From assembly GCA_002421905.1 (NCBI GenBank), contig DISK01000007.1:1-64000 (forward strand): 64,000 nt of DNA, given 5' to 3'. A program made the translations under genes and the position numbers. The notes under the pieces were generated by a model. That model saw nothing but the letters and a program-made list of their open reading frames with translations, did not search any database and was not told the origin of the DNA. Source of the DNA: Micavibrio sp. UBA6212. Lineage in GTDB: Bacteria > Pseudomonadota > Alphaproteobacteria > Micavibrionales > Micavibrionaceae. Each line of letters starts with the position of its first letter. The first letter of the stretch is position 1. This document shows positions 26,450 through 34,736 of the stretch, piece after piece.

Positions 26450-27334
26450 TTACAGGCTCTTGACCAGTACCAGCGCTGCGGCGCAACCGACTAATCCCAG
26501 TCCTGCCCATATTTTGCTGTGATCTTCGCGTCCGGTCAGGCGGTAATAAAAAATAATCCAGAGCGCATCGGTAAATAAAATGACGGATAATAAAGCCGGA
26601 TGATCGCAATAAATAAGAGCTTGAAATTTCAGGGCAAGCTTGGCCGATGCCACAACACCGATGGATAGTCCGGCTTTCAATGAATCCTTGGAAAGAAAAA
26701 CTGCCTTGCTGATGGGCTTTTTGATGAGGCTGTAGCTTGCCCAGAAAACCAGCATGATCAGCCCTTGAGAGAACATAAAGGCAAAGGGGGCTTTGGCAGC
26801 AGGGGCGTAGCCTAGTGAGAGTTTATCAATCAAGGGGCCGATTGCGGCTGCCAGAACTACGAACCAAATCATCCGGACACCTTTCCATGTGATCGGGCAT
26901 GATTTCATCATCATGGAAAAGCTGACGGACAACAGTACAATGGCAAACAAGGCTCCGGCTTGCCACGGACGTTCCAGATAAGTTACGAGCAAGGCTGGGT
27001 CAAAAGCAAACCAGACCACAAACGACAATATGACCGAAGCAGGCAGAATGCGTGAGACAACTCCAGCTCCGACCACAGGAATGGTGCGGAAATAGATGAT
27101 GTCATTAATACACCAGATGGCGCCGGATATGGCTGTCATCACATAAAATCCGATATCGGTCGGAAATCCCATATACAAGACAACGGGAAGGGAGGTCACG
27201 ACGACGGTGATTTTCACCCAGACGGCTACGGCAAAACCATCGGCTTTGACCTTTTCCTGAATCAGTGGAATGGCAGTATTGAGAAAGGAGGCTGCAAATC
27301 CCAGCAGAATCCAGAGAGGGGTCTCAAAACTCAT
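26450..27334 (-). CDS. EamA/DMT-like integral membrane permease
   Basis: The protein has 294 residues and about ten hydrophobic segments arranged as two repeats, ending in the typical SVILFTDALWIIFYYRLTG ... GLVGCAAALVLVK. This matches the drug/metabolite transporter (EamA-like) fold. The substrate is unknown. The start at 27334 overlaps the upstream gene by 4 bp (ATGA), so the two are coupled. An upstream ATG at 27364 lies inside the preceding gene and is less likely. Confidence 0.8.
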   Translation of the reverse strand: MSFETPLWILLGFAASFLNTAIPLIQEKVKADGFAVAVWVKITVVVTSLPVVLYMGFPTDIGFYVMTAISGAIWCINDIIYFRTIPVVGAGVVSRILPASVILSFVVWFAFDPALLVTYLERPWQAGALFAIVLLSVSFSMMMKSCPITWKGVRMIWFVVLAAAIGPLIDKLSLGYAPAAKAPFAFMFSQGLIMLVFWASYSLIKKPISKAVFLSKDSLKAGLSIGVVASAKLALKFQALIYCDHPALLSVILFTDALWIIFYYRLTGREDHSKIWAGLGLVGCAAALVLVKSL

Positions 27335-27801
27335 GGTTTCAGATTTATTCCAGAGATTTGGCACATATAGGCGACAAAATCTTCGTCCTCTCCTTCCATC
27401 AGGAGGGGAAGCTGGTCACGGAAATTTTTATGAATCATCCATTGTTTGATGTAATCGACCCACGAATTCCACATACGTCGATATTCGGGATCGTCTTCAC
27501 CATAAAGCAAAATAAAGCTTCGCTCGAACAGGGAGACCACCATTTCATAAAGAATATATTGGCGCCGGGCGTCTTCCGCATTGGCAAGGGGCCTATCGTG
27601 AATGTCCAGTTCGGGATGTTCGAATAATTTATCCTGAATTTCGGTGTAATGGTCCATTAACTTGTCATATATTTCCTGTTGTTCGATGCGGCGTTCTTTC
27701 TTTTCCTGATGGGAAAACACATAAATAGCCAATGGAATCCCCACGACTGTGGCGACATAGCTGAGAAGTTCCATCGATTCGAGAAGGTCATATGACATCA
27801 T
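27331..27801 (-). CDS. Unrecognised membrane-anchored protein (156 residues)
   Basis: One transmembrane segment lies near the N-terminus (LLSYVATVVGIPLAIYVF). A charged helical cytoplasmic domain follows (HQEKKERRIEQQEIYDKLMD; ARRQYILYEMVVSLFERSFI; YRRMWNSWVDYIKQWM). The pattern resembles small bacterial proteins of unknown function that have one anchor and a Trp-rich helical domain. Its stop overlaps the start of the permease gene by 4 bp, so the two probably act or are regulated together. I cannot name a family. Confidence 0.75.
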   Translation of the reverse strand: MMSYDLLESMELLSYVATVVGIPLAIYVFSHQEKKERRIEQQEIYDKLMDHYTEIQDKLFEHPELDIHDRPLANAEDARRQYILYEMVVSLFERSFILLYGEDDPEYRRMWNSWVDYIKQWMIHKNFRDQLPLLMEGEDEDFVAYMCQISGINLKP

Positions 27802-27892
27802 TGGTTCAGGATGGCATAACTCATTGATTCTTAACAGGTAGATTTTTGTATGTTTTTGTCCGGTTTTGCTTTGTTTTGTGGTAAAATTAATC

Positions 27893-27917
27893 TATATAAC
27901 ACTATAGAAGTTATATA
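27893..27917. promoter_or_regulatory. Inverted repeat in the promoter region of the YccA-type gene
   Basis: A perfect 8-bp inverted repeat, TATATAAC / GTTATATA, with a 9-base spacer lies 25 bp before the start codon, inside the likely core promoter. It could be a repressor site or include the -10 element. This is inference from position and symmetry. Confidence 0.4.
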
Positions 27918-27941
27918 ACCATTTTTGGAGGACATTCAGTT

Positions 27942-28649
27942 ATGTCAGATAATTATTCATTCTCGTCTCTGTCACGGGCTAAATCTGCGGCGATTGATGC
28001 GGGTTTGCGTGAACATATGTTGCGTATCTACAACCGGATGACGCTGGGGGTTCTGGTCACGGCTGTTGTGGCGTGGTTCTTATCCGGTTCACAAGAGTTG
28101 ATGCAATTTTTCCTTGGTGGCCCACAAATGTGGCTTGTGATGTTGGCGCCACTTGCAATTGTCTTTTTTGGGTTTAATCCTGCCAAGGTCTCTTCTGGCA
28201 CCATGAAAATGATGTTCTTGCTGCTCTCGGTTCTTTATGGGATCAGCTTCTCGGTTATTTTCGTGGCCTATACAGGGGAAAGCATTGCGCGGACATTCTT
28301 TGTGGCGGCTTCCATGTTTGCGGGTCTTAGCCTCTACGGTTATACGACCAAGAAGGATTTGTCCGGTATGGCCAGTTTCCTGATTATGGGGATGATTGGT
28401 CTGTTCGTTTTGTCCATTATCAATATTTTCATGGAATCCAGCATGATGGGCAATGTGATTGCGGCCGCTGGAATTATTGTGTTTGGTGGTTTGACGGCTT
28501 GGGACACGCAGAAAATGAAAGAGATTTATTCTCCGCGTATGGATCCTGAGATTGCCAGCCGCCTGTCATGGCTGGGGGCGTTGAGCCTTTACATCGACTT
28601 TATTGCGATGTTCCAATACCTTATCCATTTTATGGGAAACAGAAACTAG
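27942..28649 (+). CDS. Bax inhibitor-1/YccA family membrane protein
   Basis: This is a 235-residue, seven-helix inner-membrane protein of the BI-1 (TMBIM) family. In E. coli YccA it interacts with FtsH; other members leak calcium. Diagnostic segments are MLRIYNRMTLGVLVTAVVAWF, YTGESIARTFFVAASMFAGLSLYGYTTKKDL and the C-terminal GALSLYIDFIAMFQYLIHFMG, with conserved Asp. A ribosome site (ggagga) precedes the ATG. A hairpin terminator follows. Confidence 0.94.
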   Translation: MSDNYSFSSLSRAKSAAIDAGLREHMLRIYNRMTLGVLVTAVVAWFLSGSQELMQFFLGGPQMWLVMLAPLAIVFFGFNPAKVSSGTMKMMFLLLSVLYGISFSVIFVAYTGESIARTFFVAASMFAGLSLYGYTTKKDLSGMASFLIMGMIGLFVLSIINIFMESSMMGNVIAAAGIIVFGGLTAWDTQKMKEIYSPRMDPEIASRLSWLGALSLYIDFIAMFQYLIHFMGNRN

Positions 28650-28674
28650 CAATTACTTTCATAAGGTTTTCAGA

Positions 28675-28705
28675 AAACGCTGGGCTTGTCTCGGCGTTTT
28701 TTTTG
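28675..28705 (+). terminator. Terminator after the YccA-type gene
   Basis: The stem AAAACGC / GCGTTTT is followed by a T tract (tttttttt). The loop is long, so it is moderately strong. Confidence 0.65.
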
Positions 28706-28742
28706 TGCAAAAAAGCTTTCTGATTATTTAAGGAGAGTGAAG

Positions 28743-29159
28743 ATGCTCAAGGAATTCAAAGACTTTATTGCGCGCGGCAATGTGATTGATATGGCGGTTG
28801 GTATCGTAATGGGTGCTGCTTTTACCGCGATTGTGAACTCGGCTGTGGGCGACATTGTGATGCCGATTGTTGGCTGGATCATGGCTGGCGTGGATTTTTC
28901 TAATTACTTTATCCAACTGGGTGGCGAACAGCCTTTCGAGACTTTGAAGGCAGCCAAGGATGCTGGTGTTCCTGTCCTCAGCTATGGCATGTTGATTAAT
29001 GCTGTGATTAACTTTCTGGCGGTGTCCTGGTTCGTGTTCTGGGTGGTAAAAGGTACTAATAAGCTCAAGAAAAAAGAGGAATCTTCTCCGGCAGAACCTG
29101 CCCCGACACCAGAGGATATTGTGTTGTTGCGTGAAATCCGTGATTCTTTGAAAAAATAG
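28743..29159 (+). CDS. mscL: Large-conductance mechanosensitive channel
   Basis: MscL opens on high membrane tension to release solutes during osmotic downshock. TM1 reads RGNVIDMAVGIVMGAAFTAIVNS, with the conserved gate region, and TM2 reads YGMLINAVINFLAVSWFVFWVVKG. The cytoplasmic helix is at the end (EDIVLLREIRDSL). At 138 residues it has standard length. The start at 28743 has a perfect aggag ribosome site; a longer frame from 28686 lacks one. Confidence 0.97.
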   Translation: MLKEFKDFIARGNVIDMAVGIVMGAAFTAIVNSAVGDIVMPIVGWIMAGVDFSNYFIQLGGEQPFETLKAAKDAGVPVLSYGMLINAVINFLAVSWFVFWVVKGTNKLKKKEESSPAEPAPTPEDIVLLREIRDSLKK

Positions 29160-29185
29160 TCCTTTTAATAAAAATATACTTGATT

Positions 29186-29217
29186 AGGGGCTGTGAAATG
29201 ATTATTCATAGCCCCTG
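29186..29217 (+). terminator. Terminator-like hairpin after mscL
   Basis: The 12-bp arms AGGGGCTGTGAA / TTCATAGCCCCT have a single mismatch and a seven-base loop. The T tract after it is weak. It lies between mscL and tRNA-Ala. Confidence 0.6.
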
Positions 29218-29230
29218 TCCTTATGACGAA

Positions 29231-29306
<76 letters not shown>

Positions 29307-29367
29307 CTCTAAATTTTTCCCTTATAAGTCAATAAGTTACTGATAAGAAAAGCATTTTTCTTCCCGC

Positions 29368-29389
29368 TGTTACACTTAACTGTTACACT
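29368..29389 (+). promoter_or_regulatory. Paired integrase arm-site candidates, left end
   Basis: Two direct copies of TGTTACACT start 13 bp apart (29368 and 29381), 60 bp inside attL and immediately before the integrase start. An equal pair with the same 13-bp spacing lies at the right end. They may be arm-type binding sites that also autoregulate int. Confidence 0.65.
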
Positions 29390-29395
29390 TGGGCC

Positions 29396-31108
29396 ATGGA
29401 AGAAGTGCCAAAACACACGCGATTATTGCGCCGGAATGGGGTCTATTATCACAGGGCAAAAGTGCCCAAAGACCTCTTTAATACATACGGAAAGAGAGAA
29501 GAAACATTCTCGCTGGGGACTTCAGATTATCGTGAGGCTTGTCGATTGGTTCGCATAAAGGCGGCTGAGGTTGACCGTAAGTTTGACGCTCACAGACGTT
29601 CTATTAGTCTCTCCCTATCGCCTCCCTTGAATGATCTAACTGATAGTCAGCTCAAGATTGCCTCAGCTCTATATCACCAGTTTCTATTAGAGGAAGATCA
29701 AGAATACCGTCTTGAGGGGTTTTATGAAGGGAGACAACTTGAGGAGCCACGAGAGACCTTTGAAGAGTCTGGAGAGGGGAGAGACATAAACGATGCAGGA
29801 GACAGAAAGAATCAAGCCCGTGGAAAGTTAACTGAATTCTACATAGGCGAAGCTCACGAGGTGGCGTCTTGGGACGGTTTAGGCTTTAGGATTGCCAAAG
29901 ATTCTGCATCTGAAAGGAAGCTGGCCCGAGTACTTCAGGAGGTGACGATTAGAGCGCGTGACGACTTCAGAAAGCGAGACGTGGGGGACATTGTAGAGAC
30001 ACCTAAGGCCATTTCTGTGAAAGCCCCATCTAATTCCCCTTTGCTGTCTGTTGCTGTTGCTGAGTGGGTAACTGAGAAATCAAGAACAGCGTGGGCAGAT
30101 AAAACACGAGAAGAAAAAGAAGCTCGGATACGTCAATTCATCAATGTTGTTGGGAACAAACCCATAGACCAATACAGTAAGGAAGATGCTCGTAAGTTCA
30201 AACAGGTACTTCTCTCTATTCCTGCCAACTGGACTAAATGTCACCAGTTCAAAGGTTTGTCCATGGCTGAGGCTGCGACTATTGCAAGGGCTCAGGGAAT
30301 GCAGGGAATGAAAGACAACACAGTAAAAAAGGCCATGAACTCTGTTTCTGCTTTCTGGAACTGGGCAGAGGCTAACTATGACTGTGTAGAAAAGAACCCT
30401 CTCAGAGGAATGAATATCAGGACTGAGACAAGCGCACGAGAAGAGCGAGATTCATTTAGTAACCAAGACCTGAGTAAGATGTTTAAGTCTCCAATATATA
30501 CAGGGTGTCACTCTGTGAGGAACTGGAAGGCTGTAGGGTCTTTAATTCCCCGTGATAGTGCAATCTATTGGGTTCCGCTTTTGGGTTTATTCACGGGTGC
30601 GCGTATGGGGGAGATTCTTCAGCTCTATATTGCGGACATTAAGACTGAAGGGGATATAAACTATTTTGATATTACCGATATGGGTGAGGATCAAAAGATC
30701 AAGAACAGTCCAAGCATTAGAAAAGTTCCCATTCACCACGAGCTGATACGCTGGGGTTTCCTAGAGTTTGTCCAGAGACAACGCACTAAGGGCCACAAGA
30801 GATTATTTCCTGAGGTGAAGGCGGGGTCTGATGGATATTATTCTTCAACCTTCTCCAAGCATTTTAATCGGTTCCTGAAAGAGTACAGACTAAAGACCCC
30901 AAAGACTTCCTTTCACTCCTTTCGGCATAACTTTAAGGATGCCTGTAGAAACTCTGGCCTGTCGTCAGACCTCAGGGACGCTTTACAGGGGCATAGTGAG
31001 CGTGGTATGGGTGCGCGTTATGGGGATGGGTATTCGCTGGTGGTTCTCAATGAAGCCATGCAGAGAGTGAGATTTGAGGGGTTGGTGATACAAAGTGATA
31101 AACTATAA
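29396..31108 (+). CDS. int: Tyrosine recombinase / integrase
   Basis: It catalyses site-specific integration and excision of the element. The N-terminal domain (LLRRNGVYYHRAKVPKDLF) is the DUF6538-type arm-binding-like region of phage integrases. A core-binding SAM-like domain lies at ~215-330. The catalytic set is visible: Arg in TGARMGEIL (~402), HSFRHNF (~506), GHSERG, and Tyr in the ARYGDGY region (~541-545). The 570-residue length is long because of an acidic insertion at ~95-150. It is encoded next to attL with its 5' end 90 bp from the tRNA, as is usual. It overlaps the next small gene. Confidence 0.95.
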   Translation: MEEVPKHTRLLRRNGVYYHRAKVPKDLFNTYGKREETFSLGTSDYREACRLVRIKAAEVDRKFDAHRRSISLSLSPPLNDLTDSQLKIASALYHQFLLEEDQEYRLEGFYEGRQLEEPRETFEESGEGRDINDAGDRKNQARGKLTEFYIGEAHEVASWDGLGFRIAKDSASERKLARVLQEVTIRARDDFRKRDVGDIVETPKAISVKAPSNSPLLSVAVAEWVTEKSRTAWADKTREEKEARIRQFINVVGNKPIDQYSKEDARKFKQVLLSIPANWTKCHQFKGLSMAEAATIARAQGMQGMKDNTVKKAMNSVSAFWNWAEANYDCVEKNPLRGMNIRTETSAREERDSFSNQDLSKMFKSPIYTGCHSVRNWKAVGSLIPRDSAIYWVPLLGLFTGARMGEILQLYIADIKTEGDINYFDITDMGEDQKIKNSPSIRKVPIHHELIRWGFLEFVQRQRTKGHKRLFPEVKAGSDGYYSSTFSKHFNRFLKEYRLKTPKTSFHSFRHNFKDACRNSGLSSDLRDALQGHSERGMGARYGDGYSLVVLNEAMQRVRFEGLVIQSDKL

Positions 31109-31430
31109 AGGTATAGTGATAACCAAAAGTTTCTTCATAGCGTTCTCTATCTGGTTAGTCTTTTGGTGGACACCTGTTATCTATTTGTTTCTGAAGATGG
31201 GTATCTGGCATGGTTGGTGTATAGGACTTGGTTCTATCTTTACTCCTCCTGAGGGAGAGATGAAATACTGTCTAGGGGCTTTTGTAGATGGATGGAAAGG
31301 TCTTTCTTTCTTATTGACCTATAGTCTGTTTGTAATGCACTGGATAATGAGTATCCTATTTCCAGTCTTGTGGTGGGTTGCTATGCGCCTAACTAAGCCA
31401 AAAGAAAAAACTACAGATAATCACAGATAA
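31095..31430 (+). CDS. Small three-helix membrane protein
   Basis: I do not recognise this protein of about 111 residues. It has three hydrophobic segments (FFIAFSIWLVFWWTPVIYLFL; GLSFLLTYSLFVMHWIMSIL; LFPVLWWVAM) and a short charged tail. The GTG at 31095 lies within the end of int. A second in-frame GTG at 31116, preceded by aaagg, may be the true start. Overlap with int suggests co-expression in the integrated state. Small membrane proteins in this position are often superinfection-exclusion factors, but that is inference. Confidence 0.6.
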   Translation: MINYKGIVITKSFFIAFSIWLVFWWTPVIYLFLKMGIWHGWCIGLGSIFTPPEGEMKYCLGAFVDGWKGLSFLLTYSLFVMHWIMSILFPVLWWVAMRLTKPKEKTTDNHR

Positions 31431-31460
31431 ATATGCAGGAATATATTCCTAATAAATAGA

Positions 31461-31492
31461 CACAGGAAAGAGCCGCTAAACTCTCGCCTGTG
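31461..31492. other. Hairpin between the converging gene sets of the element
   Basis: CACAGG ... CCTGTG encloses an inner AGAG / CTCT stem. There is no T tract on either side. It lies where the rightward int unit meets the leftward phage-type genes, so it may act as a weak terminator for both. Confidence 0.4.
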
Positions 31493-31638
31493 CCTTAAAA
31501 TTTATTTAGCTAAATATACTTTTCTGTTTTGGGGGTGAACCGTCGCTCTGCCCTTATTCTTTGTGGCTTAGAACCCGCTGTTGTTGCCTAAGGGTGTTCA
31601 TTTTTAACACTTCTAAGGCGTAACCCGCAGAAACCCTA

Positions 31639-32475
31639 CTAGAAAGGACACTCATGTTCCGGTATGATAGGCATAAGTTTGACCTTAGGACTAGTCCCCA
31701 GTTCTTCTGAGGCTGCCTTAAGCTGCTTCCTGATCTTTTCCTTAGTTCGCTTTGACGCTGGCATAGAGGCAGTAATGATCTCCTTGAGGTGTTGTTCTGT
31801 GACTTCCATTATACGTTCCTCTAGGCTTCGCCCCTCAGGTGTTCTATAGCTGACCTCTTCAGTGTCCTTCTGTAAGGCTTTGTAGATAGATGGGAAGTCC
31901 TGCTTCATCCAATTCCGGATTGTGGTGTATTCAACCAGTTTTAAGTCTCTGGCTATATCTCTATAGCTTTTGAATGCAGATCGTCCCTTTTTATGAAGAC
32001 CCGCTTTGATGTAGCTCTTGAATAATCTTTCTCTTACGTCCTTTTTACTGAGGGGTTTACCATGGGACATATTGGATTGAGCTGCAAGGAAGACAACATA
32101 CGGCGTCCTCATCTCCTCGTATATCTCAACCTTTGCAAAGGCCACTCCTGCTTTCTTCATAGCCTCATAACGATGGAACCCGTCAATCAAGACTAGACCA
32201 TTATCTTTTTCCATCACTTTAATGGGAGGCATAGTCTCAGGGTCGTTTCTATAGATCGTCGCATATTGACTGATAACCTTAGGGTCAACCTTAATCCTCC
32301 CCATGTTCTCAGCTGTCACGAAGATATCCCCTAGTGCGACCTTGGCAACTTCCTTTAGTTTTTCCTCTCGCTTAAGCTCTGGCTCTTCCTCAAAGCCTCC
32401 TAGGCTCCACTCATCATCATCATCATTGACAGTGTCTTCCTCTTCATAGTCTTCAATGTCTCTACTCACTATCAT
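31639..32475 (-). CDS. ParB/Srx-domain protein
   Basis: After an acidic N-terminus (residues ~8-35) comes a ParB/sulfiredoxin-like domain at ~50-125, with the hallmark LIDGFHRYEAMKKAG. A helix-turn-helix-like region follows at ~140-200 (SYRDIARDLKLVEYTTIRNWM), then a charged tail. ParB-like proteins bind or nick DNA; phage versions are often of unknown use. No ParA partner is seen, so classical partition is unlikely. Its ATG overlaps the stop of the upstream fusion gene (ATGA), which couples the two. Confidence 0.82.
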   Translation of the reverse strand: MIVSRDIEDYEEEDTVNDDDDEWSLGGFEEEPELKREEKLKEVAKVALGDIFVTAENMGRIKVDPKVISQYATIYRNDPETMPPIKVMEKDNGLVLIDGFHRYEAMKKAGVAFAKVEIYEEMRTPYVVFLAAQSNMSHGKPLSKKDVRERLFKSYIKAGLHKKGRSAFKSYRDIARDLKLVEYTTIRNWMKQDFPSIYKALQKDTEEVSYRTPEGRSLEERIMEVTEQHLKEIITASMPASKRTKEKIRKQLKAASEELGTSPKVKLMPIIPEHECPF

Positions 32476-34103
32476 CTACAGTCCTCCTTAGCGTGTTCTA
32501 GTGCTATCCATTTCCCTTCAGTGAACTTCATCCCTTTACCAAGTAGTTTTATGTTCTTGGTCTTCATCTCTTTAACAATCTTCTCCCATAAATGTAAATT
32601 GCTTAGAGGTGTCCCGTCTGCCTTTAGAAGTCTTTTCTTGTTAGGCTTATGAAGTCTTTCAATGATTGGAAGTATCCAATTCATATTTGTAGTGACGCAT
32701 AGAGTTAAGTTTCTGCATTGATCCTTTGCCAGAAAGGCTAATAGAGCCGCTAGAGGTGCTGCCCCTGCTGTTCCTTCCCGTGTTAGTCCTACGGTTGCCC
32801 CTGAGGGAGCTTCTAAAGATGCAATCGTTTTATTCCCTGAGTGTCTGAGGTAAAGATTACAGGTGGACTGAGGATATTCCTGAGCAATTGCACTGAGGCT
32901 CTCCTCCAGATCCTTGTCATCATCATCTTTAGGGTTGCTTAGGGCTTCATGGGTTAACTTGGGCTGCCCTCTCATGCTGGGGTCTTCCTTTATGAACCCT
33001 AGTTCATGAGCCTTAAGGGCTGCCTGAGTTCTGTTAGTGACTCCCAGTTTACGGAAGGTATTAGTTAGGTGAACGCAAATAGTACCTACCTTTGAGCCCA
33101 GACTCTGAGCAATGTCTTTGTTGTCTAAGCCCTGTCCTAGAAGCTTCAGGATATCTGCTTCACGAGGGGTCAGATTAACATTCTGTTGGGGAATGAATTG
33201 CAGTTCTTCTGTCTGCCCTGCGCTTAGAACTACTCCCTTTTCTTGTGCCTCTTCAAAGAGAAATCCCCATGCCTCAGCATTGCTCAAGGGGTCTCCATTA
33301 GTTTTGCAGATCAAGGATCCTTCCCTAGCTGTTTGTTCAATGATTTGAAGCATCCATTGTAGGTTTGTGACAACGTGAATTCTGATATTGGAACAGCCTT
33401 CTTTGTGGATAATCCCCGCGAGAGCGGCTATAGGAGCCTCCCCGCCGTCTCCCTCACACTTTAACGCTCTAGTGACACCCGAGGGGCTCTTGATCGTGGC
33501 CTTAGCATGGTCTTTATGATACTCAAGCTTGACCATATAGACTCCCTGTTCAGTCCAGCTAAAGGCCTTCTTCTCAGTGGTGGCGTTGTGACGTGCTACC
33601 TTTTCCTGAGGGATTATGAATTGATAGAGGGCTATGCTTTTATCTTTGCCATGTTTCTGGCCTTTGAGGATGCCTCCTAACTTCTTTATAAGCCTTAGAT
33701 CCCGCTCATTTCTTTTGTCAACATTCACAGTGAGCACCCTTTTAATTGAGTGAAAATAAGCAAAGACGCTGGGGGCTCGATCTAAGATCTGTTGACAGTG
33801 TGAGTTTACATTATCAGTGAAGAAAGCAAAGATGGATCCCTTCAGTAGATCCTTATGAGGTTGTAGTCCGAAGATGCATATTGGTTCCCCCTCAGGTGAA
33901 ACTAATGTGTAACATGTTTCTCGATGCTTATCTGTGATGCTGAGCAGTGCTGCTTTAGCTGTTCTATTCGAATAAGCCTTGATGGACGCCTTATCTTCTT
34001 TTCTCATACAGGATGCCACTAGGTATATGTCCGGCATGGTCGTCTTTCGTATAAGACCAGTATTAAGGAGGTCGCCCTCTCTGGTCTGATTGGTTTTAGT
34101 CAT
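32472..34103 (-). CDS. gp13-like / RNase H-like / LuxR-HTH / RNase H-like fusion protein
   Basis: This 543-residue protein is a mosaic. Residues ~10-165 match the gp13-like protein encoded two genes upstream (LLNTGLIRK, VASCMRKEDKAS, SNRTA). Residues ~185-298 and ~410-525 are two copies of one domain (TNLQWMLQII ... NGDPLSNAEAW and TNMNWILPII ... DGTPLSNLHLW). Their pattern follows the later half of RNase HI, but catalytic Asp appears replaced (TN for TD). Between them, ~308-372 is a clear LuxR-type helix-turn-helix (LTPREADILKLLGQGLDNKD). The function is unknown; it may be a virion-carried or regulatory DNA-binding protein. Confidence 0.82.
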   Translation of the reverse strand: MTKTNQTREGDLLNTGLIRKTTMPDIYLVASCMRKEDKASIKAYSNRTAKAALLSITDKHRETCYTLVSPEGEPICIFGLQPHKDLLKGSIFAFFTDNVNSHCQQILDRAPSVFAYFHSIKRVLTVNVDKRNERDLRLIKKLGGILKGQKHGKDKSIALYQFIIPQEKVARHNATTEKKAFSWTEQGVYMVKLEYHKDHAKATIKSPSGVTRALKCEGDGGEAPIAALAGIIHKEGCSNIRIHVVTNLQWMLQIIEQTAREGSLICKTNGDPLSNAEAWGFLFEEAQEKGVVLSAGQTEELQFIPQQNVNLTPREADILKLLGQGLDNKDIAQSLGSKVGTICVHLTNTFRKLGVTNRTQAALKAHELGFIKEDPSMRGQPKLTHEALSNPKDDDDKDLEESLSAIAQEYPQSTCNLYLRHSGNKTIASLEAPSGATVGLTREGTAGAAPLAALLAFLAKDQCRNLTLCVTTNMNWILPIIERLHKPNKKRLLKADGTPLSNLHLWEKIVKEMKTKNIKLLGKGMKFTEGKWIALEHAKEDCR

Positions 34104-34171
34104 TATTTTTCTATTTTCTGTCTCTTGGTTAGGTGATTAAATTGTTTTGTTAGGTGTTAGTCTATCAGCCA

Positions 34172-34732
34172 TTAGTTTGTCTCCTTAGGTTTCTGACTGT
34201 TGAATGTTGCATAGGCTCCCACTGCTTGGGTTCCTAGTCCTGCTACCGCTCCTGCCAACGAAGGGCCGGATACAGGGTTGTAAGCATAAGACGCAACACG
34301 ATCTTTATACTGAGCTGCATAGCCTTGCATATTAGCCTGAGACTGTCTCTTTTTGAACTCAGCTTCCTGCTTAAGTGCCGACCTGTAGTTTGCCTCTTGC
34401 TGGTCGTATTCTGCCATGAGCTGATCTATACTGGTTCCTTGAGATTGAACTGAGGACACGGCTGTTCCTTGTTTCTGGAGTCTCTCTCTGTGGATCCTTT
34501 GGGTTTCAAAAGAGTCTGCCTGTTGTTGTTCTAGGGCTTTTGATGTCTCTTGGTTTTGATTGAAGATAAGGGCGCTCTTGGCGTTAGCTTCTCCCTGTGC
34601 CTGTTGCTGAGCATTAAAATCGTTCTCAGCATTGGCTGCTTGTTGTTGTGCCATGTACTGGACACCTGTTGTCAGGGCCGAGAAGGCCATAGACGCATAA
34701 AAAGCTGTAGAAGCTGATATCGGTTCACACAT
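34172..34732 (-). CDS. T7 gp14-like internal virion protein
   Basis: In T7-like podoviruses gp14 is an internal core protein ejected into the cell envelope to form the DNA channel. This 186-residue protein starts MCEPISASTAFYASMAFSAL. It is rich in Gln and Ala, with the typical coiled segments (AQQQAANAENDFNAQQQAQG) and GTSIDQLMAEYDQQEANYRS, and ends in a Gly/Ala hydrophobic stretch (SLAGAVAGLGTQAVGAYA). It lies 4 bp after the gp13-like gene, the same order as in T7. Assignment is by pattern and synteny, with good confidence. Confidence 0.8.
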   Translation of the reverse strand: MCEPISASTAFYASMAFSALTTGVQYMAQQQAANAENDFNAQQQAQGEANAKSALIFNQNQETSKALEQQQADSFETQRIHRERLQKQGTAVSSVQSQGTSIDQLMAEYDQQEANYRSALKQEAEFKKRQSQANMQGYAAQYKDRVASYAYNPVSGPSLAGAVAGLGTQAVGAYATFNSQKPKETN

Positions 34733-34736
34733 TAGT

